This document shows positions 43,454 to 53,822 of a DNA stretch of 64,000 nt, one piece after another (positions within the stretch are counted from its first letter, which is position 1; each line of letters opens with the position of its first letter). The notes under the pieces are model-generated. The model saw nothing but the letters and a program-made list of their open reading frames with translations, was not told where the DNA came from and searched no databases. This DNA is from Streptomyces sp. HNM0575 (lineage in GTDB: Bacteria; Actinomycetota; Actinomycetes; Streptomycetales; Streptomycetaceae), in assembly GCF_012726265.1 (NCBI RefSeq), contig NZ_JAASAG010000003.1, positions 174,522 to 238,521 on the forward strand. Reading direction: 5' to 3'. The position numbers were made by a program, and so were the translations under genes.

Positions 43454-43457
<4 letters not shown>
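42450..43457 (+). CDS. Peptide ABC transporter permease (DppC family)
   Basis: A 335-residue permease with the DppC signatures YDPARADFGSALAPPGPEHWLGTDDLGRD and the EAA loop (AAIAGGGGDATVLARHILPNA). The first ~60 residues are a Gly/Thr-rich low-complexity leader built from repeated GGTACGGGC units in the DNA. GTG at 42450 and a GTGA overlap at both ends. Confidence 0.92.
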
Positions 43458-44676
<1,219 letters not shown>

Positions 44677-44680
<4 letters not shown>

Positions 44681-45939
44681 CCACCGCAGCGCACGGAACA
44701 GATGACGGAACAAACGACGGCGCGGGCGACGGCGCAGGACCGGCCGCCACCGCACCACGGGACGCCCCCGCACCGAACGCCTCCCCACGGGACGCCTCCG
44801 CGCCCGGCGCCCCCGCGCCCTCCGTCCCCGGCCAGGAGGCCCCGGCCCTCGAAGTGCGCGGTCTCGTACGCCACTTCGCGGCCCGCCGCGGCGGCACGGT
44901 CGTACGGGCCGTCGACGGTGTCTCCCTGACCGTGGGCCGCGGCGAAGTCGTGGGCCTGGTGGGGGAGTCCGGCTCGGGCAAGTCCACCGTCGGGCGGTGC
45001 GTCGTACGCCTCGACACCCCCACCGCCGGCACCGTCCGCATCGGCGGCACCGACGTCACCCGCCTCTCGCGGCGCCGGCTGCGTCCGCTGCGCAAGGACT
45101 TCAACATCGTCTTCCAGGACCCGTCGGCGTCGCTGGACCCGCGGATGCGCGTCTCCCGCATCGTCGGCGAACCGCTCGCGCTGCACGGCACGGCGAGGGG
45201 CACGGCGCTGCGCGACCGCGTCGAGGAGCTGCTCGCCCAGGTCGGGCTGCCGCCCGGGACGGCCGAGCGCCGCCCGCACGAGCTGTCCGGCGGCCAGCGG
45301 CAACGTGTCGCCGTGGCGCGTGCGCTCGCCGTCGACCCGATGCTGCTCGTCGCCGACGAACCCACCTCCGCGCTGGACGTCTCCGTACAGGCGTCCGTGC
45401 TCAACCTGCTTGCCCGCCTCCAGCGCGACCGCGGCTTCGGCTGCCTCTTCATCACCCACGACCTGGCCGCGGTGGAGTTCCTCGCCGACCGGATCGCCGT
45501 GATGTACCTCGGCGAGATCGTCGAAGTCGCCCCGGCCGCCGAGCTGTTCGCCGCGCCCAAGCACCCGTACACACAGGCGCTGCTCTCCGCGGTGCCCGTG
45601 CCCGATCCGCCCGTACAGCGTGCGCGGGAGCGGATCGTGCTCCAGGGAGACCTGGCAGGCCCCGTCTTCCCCAAGGCCGTGGGCGCGTCGCAGACTGTGG
45701 ACCACTGCCGCTTCCACACGCGCTGTCCCCTCGCATACGAGCGCTGCCGTACGGAGGCGCCCGAGCACCGCATGCTGCCGGGGCCAGGTCCGGAACCGGT
45801 TCCGGAGCCGGAGCCGGGGCCGGACCCGGGCCCGGGCCCGGGCGGCACGGGCCGCGGCCGCATGGTGGCCTGCCACCTCGTCGCGGACGACGGCACCGCG
45901 CCGGACGCGGCGGCACCGGCCGTCGCCCCCCGCCCCTGA
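44677..45939 (+). CDS. Peptide ABC transporter ATP-binding protein (DppF family)
   Basis: A 420-residue ATPase with Walker [13 protein letters not shown], signature LSGGQRQR, Walker [13 protein letters not shown] and switch His [10 protein letters not shown]. The C-terminal Cys motif ([21 protein letters not shown]) is of the DppF kind. A Pro/Glu/Gly repeat ([14 protein letters not shown]) and a low-complexity N terminus flank the core. It completes a five-component importer and is followed after 112 bp by a gamma-glutamyltransferase homologue. Confidence 0.92.
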
Positions 45940-46051
45940 TCCCGCCTGCCCGCCGCCCCCTGACCCCGGCACCGCCCCGTACCCCGACCCCGACACGTGT
46001 CCCTGAAGCCCGTCCCTCACCCCAGCACCCGAACCAGGAGCCGCATCGCCC

Positions 46052-47914
46052 GTGTTCACGACCCGCCCCACCCTGCAAGGCACCTTCGGCATGGCCTCCT
46101 CCACGCACTGGCTCGCCTCCCAGACGGCGATGGCCGTGCTGGAGGACGGCGGCAACGCCTACGACGCCGCCGTCGCCGCGGGCTTCGTGCTGCACGTCGT
46201 CGAGCCGCACCTCAACGGGCCCGCCGGCGAGGTGCCCGCGCTCATCGCCCCCGCCGGCGGCCCCGTCAAGGTGCTCTGCGGCCAGGGCGTCGCACCGCGC
46301 GGCGCGAGCATCGAGCACTACACGTCTCTCGGCCTCCGGCTCGTGCCCGGCACGGGACCGCTGGCCGCCGCCGTACCGGGCGCGTTCGACGCGTGGATGA
46401 CGCTGCTGCGCGACCACGGCACCCAGTCCCTGGAGCGCGTGCTCGGATATGCCATCGGCTACGCCGAGCGCGGCCACCCGGCCGTGGAACGGGTCGGGGA
46501 GACGGTGGAGACCGTGCGGGAGCTCTTCGAGAAGGAGTGGACGACCTCGGCCGCCCTCTACCTCCCCGGCGGGCGCTCGCCCGCACCCGGTGCGCTGCTG
46601 AAGAACCCACCGCTCGCCGCGACATGGAAGCGGCTGCTGTCCGAGGCCGCGGCGGCCGGACCGGGCCGCGAGCAGCAGATCGAGGCGGCACGGCGGACAT
46701 GGCGCGAGGGCTTCATAGCCGACGCTCTGCTCGCCGCGTCGGCCCGCCCCACCATGGACACCTCGGGCGAGCGCCACACCGGCGCGCTCACGGGCGACGA
46801 CCTCGCCGGCTGGGAGGCCACCTACGAGGACCCCGTCACCCACGACTGGAACGGCTGGACGGTGTGCAAGGCCGGTCCCTGGTCGCAGGGCCCCGCGCTG
46901 CTCCAGCAGCTCGCGCTCCTCCCGGACGGAGTGACGGCGGCCGATGTGCACTTCGAGGGCGGGGCCGCGGACGCCGCCTCCGCAGACGGCGAGTTCGTGC
47001 ACCGGCTGATCGAGGGCACCAAGCTCGCGATGGCCGACCGGGAGGCGTGGTACGGCGATACCGAGGGTGCCTCGGCCGTGCCCGTCGAAGCGCTGCTGTC
47101 CGCGGCGTACAACGACGAGCGGCGCGCGCTCATCGGCGAGCAGGCCTCCCGCGAACTGCGGCCCGGCAGCCCGCAGGGCCGTGAACCCCGCGTCTCGGAG
47201 CACGCCACCGCGGTCGCCAACGGCGGGACCGGCAGCTTCGATCCGCTCTCGCTCTCCGCGGGGGCCGGCGCGGGCGCGGGCGAGCCCACCGTCGCGCGCG
47301 ACGGCGCCACCAGCGGGGACACCTGCCACATCGACGTCGTCGACCGCTGGGGCAACATGATCAGCGCCACCCCCAGCGGCGGCTGGCTCCACTCCAACCC
47401 CGTGGTGCCCGAGCTCGGCTTCCCCCTCGGCACCCGGCTCCAGATGACATGGCTGGAGCACGGGCTGCCCAACTCCCTGACGCCGGGCCGCCGTCCGCGC
47501 ACCACCCTCACGCCGTCGCTGGCGCTGCGGGGCGGGCAGCCGGTGCTCGCGTTCGGCACGCCGGGCGGCGACCAGCAGGACCAGTGGCAGCTGCACTTCT
47601 TCATCGCCGCCGCGCTGCGTCCGCAGGTGAGGGGAGGGCTCGACCTCCAGGGCGCCGTCGACGCCCCGAACTGGCACACCGACAGCTTCCCCGGCTCCTT
47701 CTATCCGCGCGCCATGCGTCCCGGCAGCGTGACCATGGAGTCGCGTACGCCGCGGTCCGTGACCGACGGGCTGCGGCGCCGCGGCCACGACGTCGAGTCG
47801 GGCCCGGCCTGGTCGGAGGGGCGCCTGTGCGCCGTCGCACGCGATCCGGAGACGGGGGTGCTCAGCGCCGCCGCCAACCCGCGCGGCATGCAGGGCTACG
47901 CGGTGGGCCGGTGA
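46052..47914 (+). CDS. Cytoplasmic gamma-glutamyltransferase-family Ntn-hydrolase
   Basis: A 620-residue member of the gamma-glutamyltransferase family without a signal peptide: it starts directly with the conserved domain (MASSTHWLASQTAMAVLEDGGNAYDAAVAAGFVLHVVEPHLNG). The predicted autocleavage and nucleophile Thr lies in SGDTCHIDVVDRWGNMISATPSGGW (about residue 426). Such intracellular homologues include gamma-glutamyl hydrolases of imported compounds. Its position behind the peptide importer suggests it cleaves what that system brings in, as E. coli pairs an Ntn-hydrolase gene with a glutathione importer. GTG 46052 has AGGAG upstream. Confidence 0.85.
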   Translation: MFTTRPTLQGTFGMASSTHWLASQTAMAVLEDGGNAYDAAVAAGFVLHVVEPHLNGPAGEVPALIAPAGGPVKVLCGQGVAPRGASIEHYTSLGLRLVPGTGPLAAAVPGAFDAWMTLLRDHGTQSLERVLGYAIGYAERGHPAVERVGETVETVRELFEKEWTTSAALYLPGGRSPAPGALLKNPPLAATWKRLLSEAAAAGPGREQQIEAARRTWREGFIADALLAASARPTMDTSGERHTGALTGDDLAGWEATYEDPVTHDWNGWTVCKAGPWSQGPALLQQLALLPDGVTAADVHFEGGAADAASADGEFVHRLIEGTKLAMADREAWYGDTEGASAVPVEALLSAAYNDERRALIGEQASRELRPGSPQGREPRVSEHATAVANGGTGSFDPLSLSAGAGAGAGEPTVARDGATSGDTCHIDVVDRWGNMISATPSGGWLHSNPVVPELGFPLGTRLQMTWLEHGLPNSLTPGRRPRTTLTPSLALRGGQPVLAFGTPGGDQQDQWQLHFFIAAALRPQVRGGLDLQGAVDAPNWHTDSFPGSFYPRAMRPGSVTMESRTPRSVTDGLRRRGHDVESGPAWSEGRLCAVARDPETGVLSAAANPRGMQGYAVGR

Positions 47915-47982
47915 CGAGCCCTCCGCCTCCGGTGCCGAACCTGCGGGGTACGTCCCCCGCCGCCCCGTGCTTTCATGGGCGC

Positions 47983-48801
47983 ATGATCGACGATGAGCTG
48001 GTCGCAGCGGTCGAAGGAGTCGTGCGCAGGGCCGTCGCGGAGGAGGTGACGCCGCGCTGGCGCCAGCTCGCCGACGACGAGGTGGTGCAGAAGAGCGGCC
48101 CGCACGACCTCGTCACCGTCGCCGACCAGCGCGCGGAGGAGATGCTGACCCGGGAGCTGGCCGCGCTGCTGCCCGGCTCCGTCGTCGTCGGCGAGGAGGC
48201 GGTGCACGCCAAGCCCGCCACGTACGAGGCGCTGCACGGCGACGCCCCGGTGTGGATCGTCGACCCGATCGACGGCACCCGGCAGTTCGTCCGCGGCCAC
48301 GAGGGCTTCAGCACGCTGGTGGCGCTCGCCCGCTACGGCGAGATCCTCGCCTCGTGGACGTACGCACCCGTGCCCGGCGAGATGGCCGTCGCACGGCACC
48401 GCGGCGGCGCGCTGCTCAACGGCGAGGCCCTGTGCGCCGGATCGCCCGAGAAGGGCAAGGTGCTCGAAGTGGCCACCTCCCACCCGGACTTCACCACCGA
48501 CGAGCAGAAGCGGTCGCTGCTCGGGCTGCGCACGGAAGGAGTGGCGCCGCGGCCCTGCGGGTCGGCCGGGCTGGAGTATCTGGCCGTGGCGCGGGGCCTG
48601 GTGGACGCCGTCGCCTTCAGCTGGGAGGCGGCGTGGGACCACGCCGCGGGGCTGCTGCTGGTCGCGGAGGCGGGCGGTGAGAGCCGCACCGTCGCGGACG
48701 CGCCGTTCCGGCTCGCGGGCGGCAACGCGCTGCCGTTCACCGCGGCGCGGGACGCGGGTACGGCCCGGCGTATGGTGGGGCTTCTGCGCGCCGGACGTTG
48801 A
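47983..48801 (+). CDS. Inositol-monophosphatase-family phosphatase, HisN-like
   Basis: A 272-residue Mg2+-dependent phosphatase. Blocks [35 protein letters not shown] and the C-terminal [19 protein letters not shown] are all present, the last in the standard WDxAAG form. The sequence resembles the HisN type histidinol-phosphate phosphatase of actinomycetes ([27 protein letters not shown]), but substrate specificity in this family is hard to read. It stands alone between the peptide operon and the FAD protein. ATG 47983 follows a possible TTTCAT -10, so it may be leaderless. Confidence 0.85.
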   Translation: MIDDELVAAVEGVVRRAVAEEVTPRWRQLADDEVVQKSGPHDLVTVADQRAEEMLTRELAALLPGSVVVGEEAVHAKPATYEALHGDAPVWIVDPIDGTRQFVRGHEGFSTLVALARYGEILASWTYAPVPGEMAVARHRGGALLNGEALCAGSPEKGKVLEVATSHPDFTTDEQKRSLLGLRTEGVAPRPCGSAGLEYLAVARGLVDAVAFSWEAAWDHAAGLLLVAEAGGESRTVADAPFRLAGGNALPFTAARDAGTARRMVGLLRAGR

Positions 48802-48844
48802 CCGGTTTCTGCGTGCGACCTCACAGGCGAGGGGAGAGCCGACA

Positions 48845-50272
48845 GTGCCATCGATCCGTGACGCGGTCGTCGTCGGAGCAGGGCCCAACGGGCTGACCGC
48901 GGCGGTCGAACTGGCCCGCCGCGGCTACTCTGTCGAGCTGTTCGAGGCGAAGGAGACCGTCGGGGGCGGCGCGCGCACCGAGGAGTTGACGCTCCCGGGC
49001 TTCCGGCACGACCCGTGCTCCGCGGTGCACCCCACGGCCGCGATCTCTCCCGCCTTCAACAGGATGCCGCTTGAGGACTACGGACTTCGGTGGCTGCACC
49101 CCGAACTGTGCATGGCCAACCCCTTCCCCGACGGCACGGCAGCCGTGCTGGCCCGATCCGTCAGCGAGACCGCGATCTCGCTGGGCGCGCGCGACGCCGC
49201 CACGTACCGGCGCATGGTCGAGCCGTTCGTCGACAGGTTCGAGGCTCTCGCCGAGGACTACCTCGGCATGGGCTCCTGGTTCAACGGCAGCTTTCCCCAA
49301 CTCCCGTTGCTGCTCGCCCGCTTCGGCCTGACGGCGTTGCAGCCCCTCAGCCTCCTCAACGTCCGCTTCCGCGACGAGAAGGCCCGCGCGCTGATGGCGG
49401 GCATGGGCGGCCACGTCATCGCGCCGCTGTCCACGCCCGCGATGAGCGGCGCCGCCCTGACGTTCGCGCTCGCCGCCCACGTCGCGGGCTGGCCGGTCGC
49501 GCGCGGCGGCTCGCAGTCGATCTCCGACGCCCTGGCCGCGTATCTACGCGCGAAGGGCGGGCAGATCCACACCGGCACCGAGGTCAAGCGTCTCGACGAA
49601 CTGCCCCCGGCGCGCGCCTATGTCTTCGACACCTCGCCCCGCGCGCTCGCCCGTATCGCGGGACTCGGCAACGCCTACGACGCGTTCCGCTACGGGCCCG
49701 GCGTGTTCAAGATCGACTACGCGCTGGACGGGCCGGTGCCCTGGACGTCTCAGGAGGCACGCCGCGCCGGCACCGTCCACGTGGGCCCCACCGCGGGCGC
49801 GATCAACACCGCCCTGAAGGACGCCGTGAACGGACGCGCACCCGAGCGCCCCTTCCTCATCACCGCCCAGCCGAGCCTCGTCGACGACAGCCGCGCACCG
49901 GAGGGCAAGCACGTCTTCTGGGCCTACGGACATGTCCCGAACGGCTGGGAGGGCGACGCCACCGACGCCGTCGAGGCCCAACTGGAGCGCTTCGCACCGG
50001 GGTTCCGCGACCGCGTGCTGGCCCGCGCGACCGCCGGCCCGCCCCAACTCGCCGCCCGCAACGCCAATTACGTCGGCGGCGACTTCTGCGCGGGCGCCGC
50101 CGACGGACTCCAGCTGATGATCCGTCCGAAACTCACGCGCGTGCCGTACGCCACCGCGCACCCCGCCGTCTTCCTCTGCTCCTCCTCGGCACCGCCCGGC
50201 CCCGGGGTGCACGGAATGTCCGGACATCATGCGGCTCGTGCGGTCTGGCGATGGCTGCGGCAGGACCGCTGA
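48845..50272 (+). CDS. FAD-dependent amine-oxidase/phytoene-desaturase-like oxidoreductase
   Basis: A 475-residue flavoprotein with the FAD dinucleotide-binding motif [30 protein letters not shown] at the N terminus and the second motif [14 protein letters not shown]. The middle contains [28 protein letters not shown], and the C terminus [21 protein letters not shown], as in the NAD(P)/FAD-dependent family related to carotenoid desaturases. It lacks carotenoid genes nearby, so the substrate is unknown. GTG 48845 is preceded by GAGGGGAG. Confidence 0.83.
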   Translation: MPSIRDAVVVGAGPNGLTAAVELARRGYSVELFEAKETVGGGARTEELTLPGFRHDPCSAVHPTAAISPAFNRMPLEDYGLRWLHPELCMANPFPDGTAAVLARSVSETAISLGARDAATYRRMVEPFVDRFEALAEDYLGMGSWFNGSFPQLPLLLARFGLTALQPLSLLNVRFRDEKARALMAGMGGHVIAPLSTPAMSGAALTFALAAHVAGWPVARGGSQSISDALAAYLRAKGGQIHTGTEVKRLDELPPARAYVFDTSPRALARIAGLGNAYDAFRYGPGVFKIDYALDGPVPWTSQEARRAGTVHVGPTAGAINTALKDAVNGRAPERPFLITAQPSLVDDSRAPEGKHVFWAYGHVPNGWEGDATDAVEAQLERFAPGFRDRVLARATAGPPQLAARNANYVGGDFCAGAADGLQLMIRPKLTRVPYATAHPAVFLCSSSAPPGPGVHGMSGHHAARAVWRWLRQDR

Positions 50273-50452
50273 AGGCCCGTCCGAGGCCGTCGGCGGGCCT
50301 CTCGTGCGCACTCGCGTCCGCATACGAGTACGGATCCGTGTCCGTACGGGCCCTGACGTTGCGTTGCCCATGGTGGCCGGGGGCTCGGGACGGATAAGGT
50401 CGCATCGGCGCGACTGCCTGTTCGAACGCAAAACAGACCCAGGGGCAGAACC

Positions 50453-51589
50453 ATGACGACGACGGCGCGCGTACTGATCGCCGCGGACAAGTTCAAGGGA
50501 TCACTGACGGCCGTCGAGGTCGCGGAACGGATCACTACAGGGATCAGGCGTGCGCGACCCGACGCGGTCCTGGAATCCCTGCCGGTCGCCGACGGCGGCG
50601 ACGGCACGGTGGCCGCGGCGGTCGCCGCCGGCTTCGAGCGTCACGAGACCGAGGTCACCGGCCCGCTCGGCGCCCCCGTCACCGCGGCCTTCGCACTCCG
50701 CGACGGCACGGCGGTGGTCGAGATGGCCGAGGCCTCCGGGCTGGGGCTGATGCCGCCCGGCGTCGTCGCCCCGCTCACCGCGACGACGCGCGGCACCGGC
50801 GAGCTGCTGCTCGCCGCCGTCGAGGCCGGCGCCCGCACCGTCGTCCTCGGCGTCGGCGGTTCCGCGACGACCGACGGCGGCGCGGGCATGCTCGAAGCGC
50901 TCGGCGCCCGCTTCCTCGACGAGGACGGCGACCCGGTGCCGCACGGCGGCGGCCCGCTGGTGGAGATGGTCTCCGCGGACCTCTCCGGTCTCGACGAGCG
51001 GCTGGCCGACGTCGAGGTGATCCTCGCCAGCGACGTCGACAACCCCCTCACCGGGCCGAAGGGCGCCGCGTACGTCTACGGTCCGCAGAAGGGCGCGGGC
51101 GAGCAGGACGTGAAGGTACTCGACGCCGCGCTCACCCACTTCGTGCATGTCATGGGCGAATCCATCGGCTCGCGCGCCGCGGAGACGGCCGAGGCGCCCG
51201 GCGCGGGAGCGGCCGGCGGCATCGGATACGGCGCGCTCATCGGCCTGAACGCCGCCTTCCGCCCCGGCATCGACGTACTGCTGGAGGTGCTGGGCTTCGC
51301 CGACGCCCTGTCCCGCGCCGACCTGGTCATCACCGGCGAGGGCTCGCTCGACGAGCAGACCCTGCACGGCAAGGCACCGGCGGGTGTCGCCGCGGTGGCA
51401 CGCGAGGCGGGCAAGCCCGTGATCGCGGTGTGCGGGCGGCTGGCCCTGGACAACAAGGCCCTCAAGGGCGCCGGCATCGAACGCGCCTATGCGCTCTCGG
51501 ACTTGGAGAAGGACCAGGACCGCTGCATGCTCCAGGCCGGGTCACTGCTGGAGGACCTCGCGGAACGCATTGCTGCGGACCGGCTCTGA
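50453..51589 (+). CDS. glxK: Glycerate kinase
   Basis: A 378-residue type-1 glycerate kinase that phosphorylates D-glycerate with ATP. ADKFKGSLTAVEVAERI is the family's N terminus; LPVADGGDGTV, GVGGSATTDGGAGMLEALG and ITGEGSLDEQTLHGKAP follow in order. It links glyoxylate/glycerate metabolism to glycolysis and could serve glyoxylate-derived carbon. ATG 50453 has AGGGGCAG upstream. The 180-bp gap before it holds no clear promoter, only a run of CGTACGAG-like short repeats. Confidence 0.9.
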   Translation: MTTTARVLIAADKFKGSLTAVEVAERITTGIRRARPDAVLESLPVADGGDGTVAAAVAAGFERHETEVTGPLGAPVTAAFALRDGTAVVEMAEASGLGLMPPGVVAPLTATTRGTGELLLAAVEAGARTVVLGVGGSATTDGGAGMLEALGARFLDEDGDPVPHGGGPLVEMVSADLSGLDERLADVEVILASDVDNPLTGPKGAAYVYGPQKGAGEQDVKVLDAALTHFVHVMGESIGSRAAETAEAPGAGAAGGIGYGALIGLNAAFRPGIDVLLEVLGFADALSRADLVITGEGSLDEQTLHGKAPAGVAAVAREAGKPVIAVCGRLALDNKALKGAGIERAYALSDLEKDQDRCMLQAGSLLEDLAERIAADRL

Positions 51590-51671
51590 GCATCGCGCAC
51601 GGCACGGCGGCCCCTGTCGTCCGCACCGGCGGAAGGGGCCGGAGAGCACCCCGGGCCCGGGAGGGCGGCAG

Positions 51672-52033
51672 ATGAAGTTCGGCGTGCAGGCCTTCGTCAC
51701 GGACCAGGGGATCGCACCGCACACACTCGCGCGTGCTCTGGAGGAGCGCGGCTTCGAGGCGCTGCTGCTCACCGAGCACTCGCACATCCCCGTGCGGCGC
51801 GAGACCCCCTGGCCCGGCGGCGGCGAACTGCCCGGCGAGTACTGCCGCACGCTAGACCCGTTCGTCGCCCTGGCCGCCGCGTCCACCGCGACCAGCACCC
51901 TGACGCTCGGTAGCTCGCGGGCTTCGCGGAAGCGGGCGTCGAGCGCGTGGCGTTCGCCCTGCCCACGGTTCCCGAGGCGGAGACCCTGCGCCGTCTCGAC
52001 GAGCTGGCCGCCTTCGTCGCCCGCCACGCCTGA
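51672..52033 (+). pseudogene. Internally deleted LLM-class F420-dependent oxidoreductase
   Basis: An intact N terminus (MKFGVQAFVTDQGIAPHTLARALEERGFEALLLTEHSHIPV, through STLTLG near 51910) is joined to the C terminus of the same family in another frame (LAGFAEAGVERVAFALPTVPEAETLRRLDELAAFVARHA, 51914-52030, stop 52031-52033). About 79 and 39 residues remain of a protein that normally has about 290, so some 170 residues (roughly 500 bp) are missing and the ends are two bases out of phase. A deletion with imprecise joining explains both. It is surely non-functional. Confidence 0.8.
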
Positions 52034-52048
52034 CGGGACGCGGAACCG

Positions 52049-52113
52049 CAGACCCACGACGCAGACCCACGACGCAGACCCACGACGCAGACCCACGACG
52101 CAGACCCATGACA
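52049..52113. repeat. 13-bp tandem repeat array
   Basis: CAGACCCACGACG is repeated at 52049, 52062, 52075 and 52088, followed by a degenerate fifth unit at 52101. It lies between the LLM pseudogene and a terminator, in DNA without a gene. Confidence 0.9.
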
Positions 52114-52114
52114 G

Positions 52115-52151
52115 AGCGCTGGGCCCCGGGGATGCCCCGGGGCCCAGCGCT
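52115..52151. terminator. Perfect 17-bp inverted repeat, bidirectional terminator
   Basis: AGCGCTGGGCCCCGGGG (52115-52131), loop ATG and its exact reverse complement (52135-52151) form a very stable hairpin between the pseudogene (+) and pssA (-). No U-tract follows on either strand. Confidence 0.75.
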
Positions 52152-52168
52152 CAAGTGGGTCCGCCTGT

Positions 52169-53014
52169 TCAGCCCTGCGCGGCGGTCCTCGCCTCGCGGC
52201 GGTTGTCGCGGAAGGTGTGCACGCGGCGGAAGGTCGCGAACAGCGGGATCACGGCGCCCAGTACGACCTGGAGCGCGCAGCCGGTCTGGAGCAGCAGCTC
52301 ACCGCCGGGTGCGTCGAACGCCCATGCCGCCAGCAGTCCCATGCTCGCGACGATCCAGCCGAGCATCGCCACCGCCAGCCGGCCCGTCGGCTTCGGGTAC
52401 TCGACGCGGCTCACCATCAGCCACGCCACACCCATGATCGCCAGCAGCGTCGGTACGAACGGCAGCTCCAGCAGCACGATCGACACGACCGTCAGCGCCC
52501 CGAACGGGCCGGGCATGCCCTGGAACATGCCGTCCCGCATCGGCACGCACGAGAACCTCGCAAGCCGCAGCACCACCGCCAGCAGCACCACGACGGCTGC
52601 CACCACCGACACCTGCTGGTTCGCGTCGTTGGCGACCATGCCCCACGTGGCCACGAAGAATGCCGGGGCGAGGCCGAAGCTGATCAGGTCGGAGAGGTTG
52701 TCCAGCTCCGCGCCCATCGCCGAGCTGCGCAGCTTCCGCGCCACGAGCCCGTCGAAGAGGTCGAAGACGGACGCCAGCAGCATCAGCATCACGGCGGTCG
52801 CGGCGCTGTGCCGCGCCATGCCGCCGTCCTCGCTGCCCGTCAGATGCGGGATGAGGACACCGGTGGTGGTGAAGTACACCGCCATGAAGCCGCACGTGGC
52901 GTTGCCGAGCGTCAGCGTGTCCGCTATCGACAGCCGCGTGGAGAGCGGCATCTCGTCGTCGTCCGCCTCGGCTTCGGCGACCCAGGCGGCCGCCTGCGTA
53001 TCGGGATCAATCAC
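52169..53014 (-). CDS. pssA: CDP-diacylglycerol-serine O-phosphatidyltransferase
   Basis: A 281-residue membrane enzyme making phosphatidylserine from CDP-diacylglycerol and serine. The CDP-alcohol phosphotransferase motif D-G-x2-A-R-x8-G-x3-D-x3-D is present in DLFDGLVARKLRSSAMGAELDNLSD. About eight transmembrane segments. I prefer GTG 53014, which overlaps the psd stop by 8 bases and is translationally coupled; TTG 53020 is in frame. It supplies the substrate of the decarboxylase encoded just upstream. Confidence 0.92.
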   Translation of the reverse strand: MIDPDTQAAAWVAEAEADDDEMPLSTRLSIADTLTLGNATCGFMAVYFTTTGVLIPHLTGSEDGGMARHSAATAVMLMLLASVFDLFDGLVARKLRSSAMGAELDNLSDLISFGLAPAFFVATWGMVANDANQQVSVVAAVVVLLAVVLRLARFSCVPMRDGMFQGMPGPFGALTVVSIVLLELPFVPTLLAIMGVAWLMVSRVEYPKPTGRLAVAMLGWIVASMGLLAAWAFDAPGGELLLQTGCALQVVLGAVIPLFATFRRVHTFRDNRREARTAAQG

Positions 53015-53654
53015 GGTCAAGGCGAGTCACCCCCGCGGTCGTGGCCTGCCCGACCTCGACGCCGGCCTCGACGCCCTCGGGGAGGTAGATGTCGACGCGG
53101 GAGCCGAAGCGGATCAGCCCCACGCGGTCGCCCTGTTCGACCTTGCAGCCCTGCGGCACGTACGGAACGATCCGCCGGGCCACCGCGCCGGCGATCTGGA
53201 TCATCTCCACGTCGCCGATCTCGGTGTCGAAGTGCCAGACGACGCGCTCGTTGTACTCGCTCTCCTTGTTGAACGCCGGCACGTAGCCACCCGGGATGTG
53301 TTCCACGGAGGCGACGGTGCCCGCGAGCGGGGCGCGGTTGACGTGCACGTTGAGCGGGCTCATGAAGATCGCGACGCGGGTGCGTCCGTCGTGCCACGGC
53401 ATGATGCTCTGCACCACTCCGTCGGCCGGAGCGATGACGCGTCCCTGCGCGATCTCGCGCTCCGGGTCGCGGAAGAACCAGAGCATGCCGGCCGCGAGCG
53501 CGGTCGCCGGTACGGCGACGGCCGCCGCTCTCTTCGAGCGGCGGGCGCGGAGGAGTCCGACGGCCGCCGTGGCGACGGTCGGCAGAAGCCACGGCGACGC
53601 TCCGCGCGCGATGCGGACTCGTCCGCGGGGTGCAGAGGATGGGCTGTGGGGCAT
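53007..53654 (-). CDS. psd: Phosphatidylserine decarboxylase (short form)
   Basis: A 215-residue proenzyme that decarboxylates phosphatidylserine to phosphatidylethanolamine. The pyruvoyl-forming self-cleavage site is the Gly-Ser in IRFGSRVDIYLP; VIAPADGVVQSI and FMSPLNVHVNRAP are family blocks. Its length fits the short bacterial/archaeal type. A membrane segment lies near residues 45-60. ATG 53654; a promoter with an operator-like palindrome is at 53716-53750. Confidence 0.92.
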   Translation of the reverse strand: MPHSPSSAPRGRVRIARGASPWLLPTVATAAVGLLRARRSKRAAAVAVPATALAAGMLWFFRDPEREIAQGRVIAPADGVVQSIMPWHDGRTRVAIFMSPLNVHVNRAPLAGTVASVEHIPGGYVPAFNKESEYNERVVWHFDTEIGDVEMIQIAGAVARRIVPYVPQGCKVEQGDRVGLIRFGSRVDIYLPEGVEAGVEVGQATTAGVTRLDRD

Positions 53655-53715
53655 GTATGACCTTCGTAGCGGAGGGAGCCGCGGCTGCTACTGGGGGACG
53701 GCGGCTTTCCGGGAT

Positions 53716-53750
53716 GTTATCGGTTACGGATGGCAACTGGCCAAGCCAGT
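53716..53750 (-). promoter_or_regulatory. psd-pssA promoter with palindrome over the -35
   Basis: On the minus strand TTGGCC (53739-53744), 17 bp and GATAAC (53716-53721) form a promoter. ACTGGC-CAA-GCCAGT (53736-53750), a perfect 6-bp dyad, covers the -35 element and may bind a regulator. Confidence 0.55.
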
Positions 53751-53776
53751 GCGGCAGTCCGTGCCCTGATCCCGGA

Positions 53777-53813
53777 TCGGGATGTCGTCCTGACCGGCAG
53801 GAGAACATCCCGA
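53777..53813. terminator. Terminator of the ethylmalonyl-CoA operon
   Basis: TCGGGATGT (53777-53785) pairs with ACATCCCGA (53805-53813), and TCCTG (53788-53792) with CAGGA (53798-53802) inside it, separated by a 2x2 internal loop. It starts 10 bp past the mcd stop on the minus strand. Confidence 0.65.
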
Positions 53814-53822
53814 AAAGGGACA

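Noticed and set aside
45452..47788. Long minus-strand frame opposite the dppF/ggt region
   Set aside because: Antisense shadow of the GTGA-coupled transporter and transferase genes; no recognisable protein.
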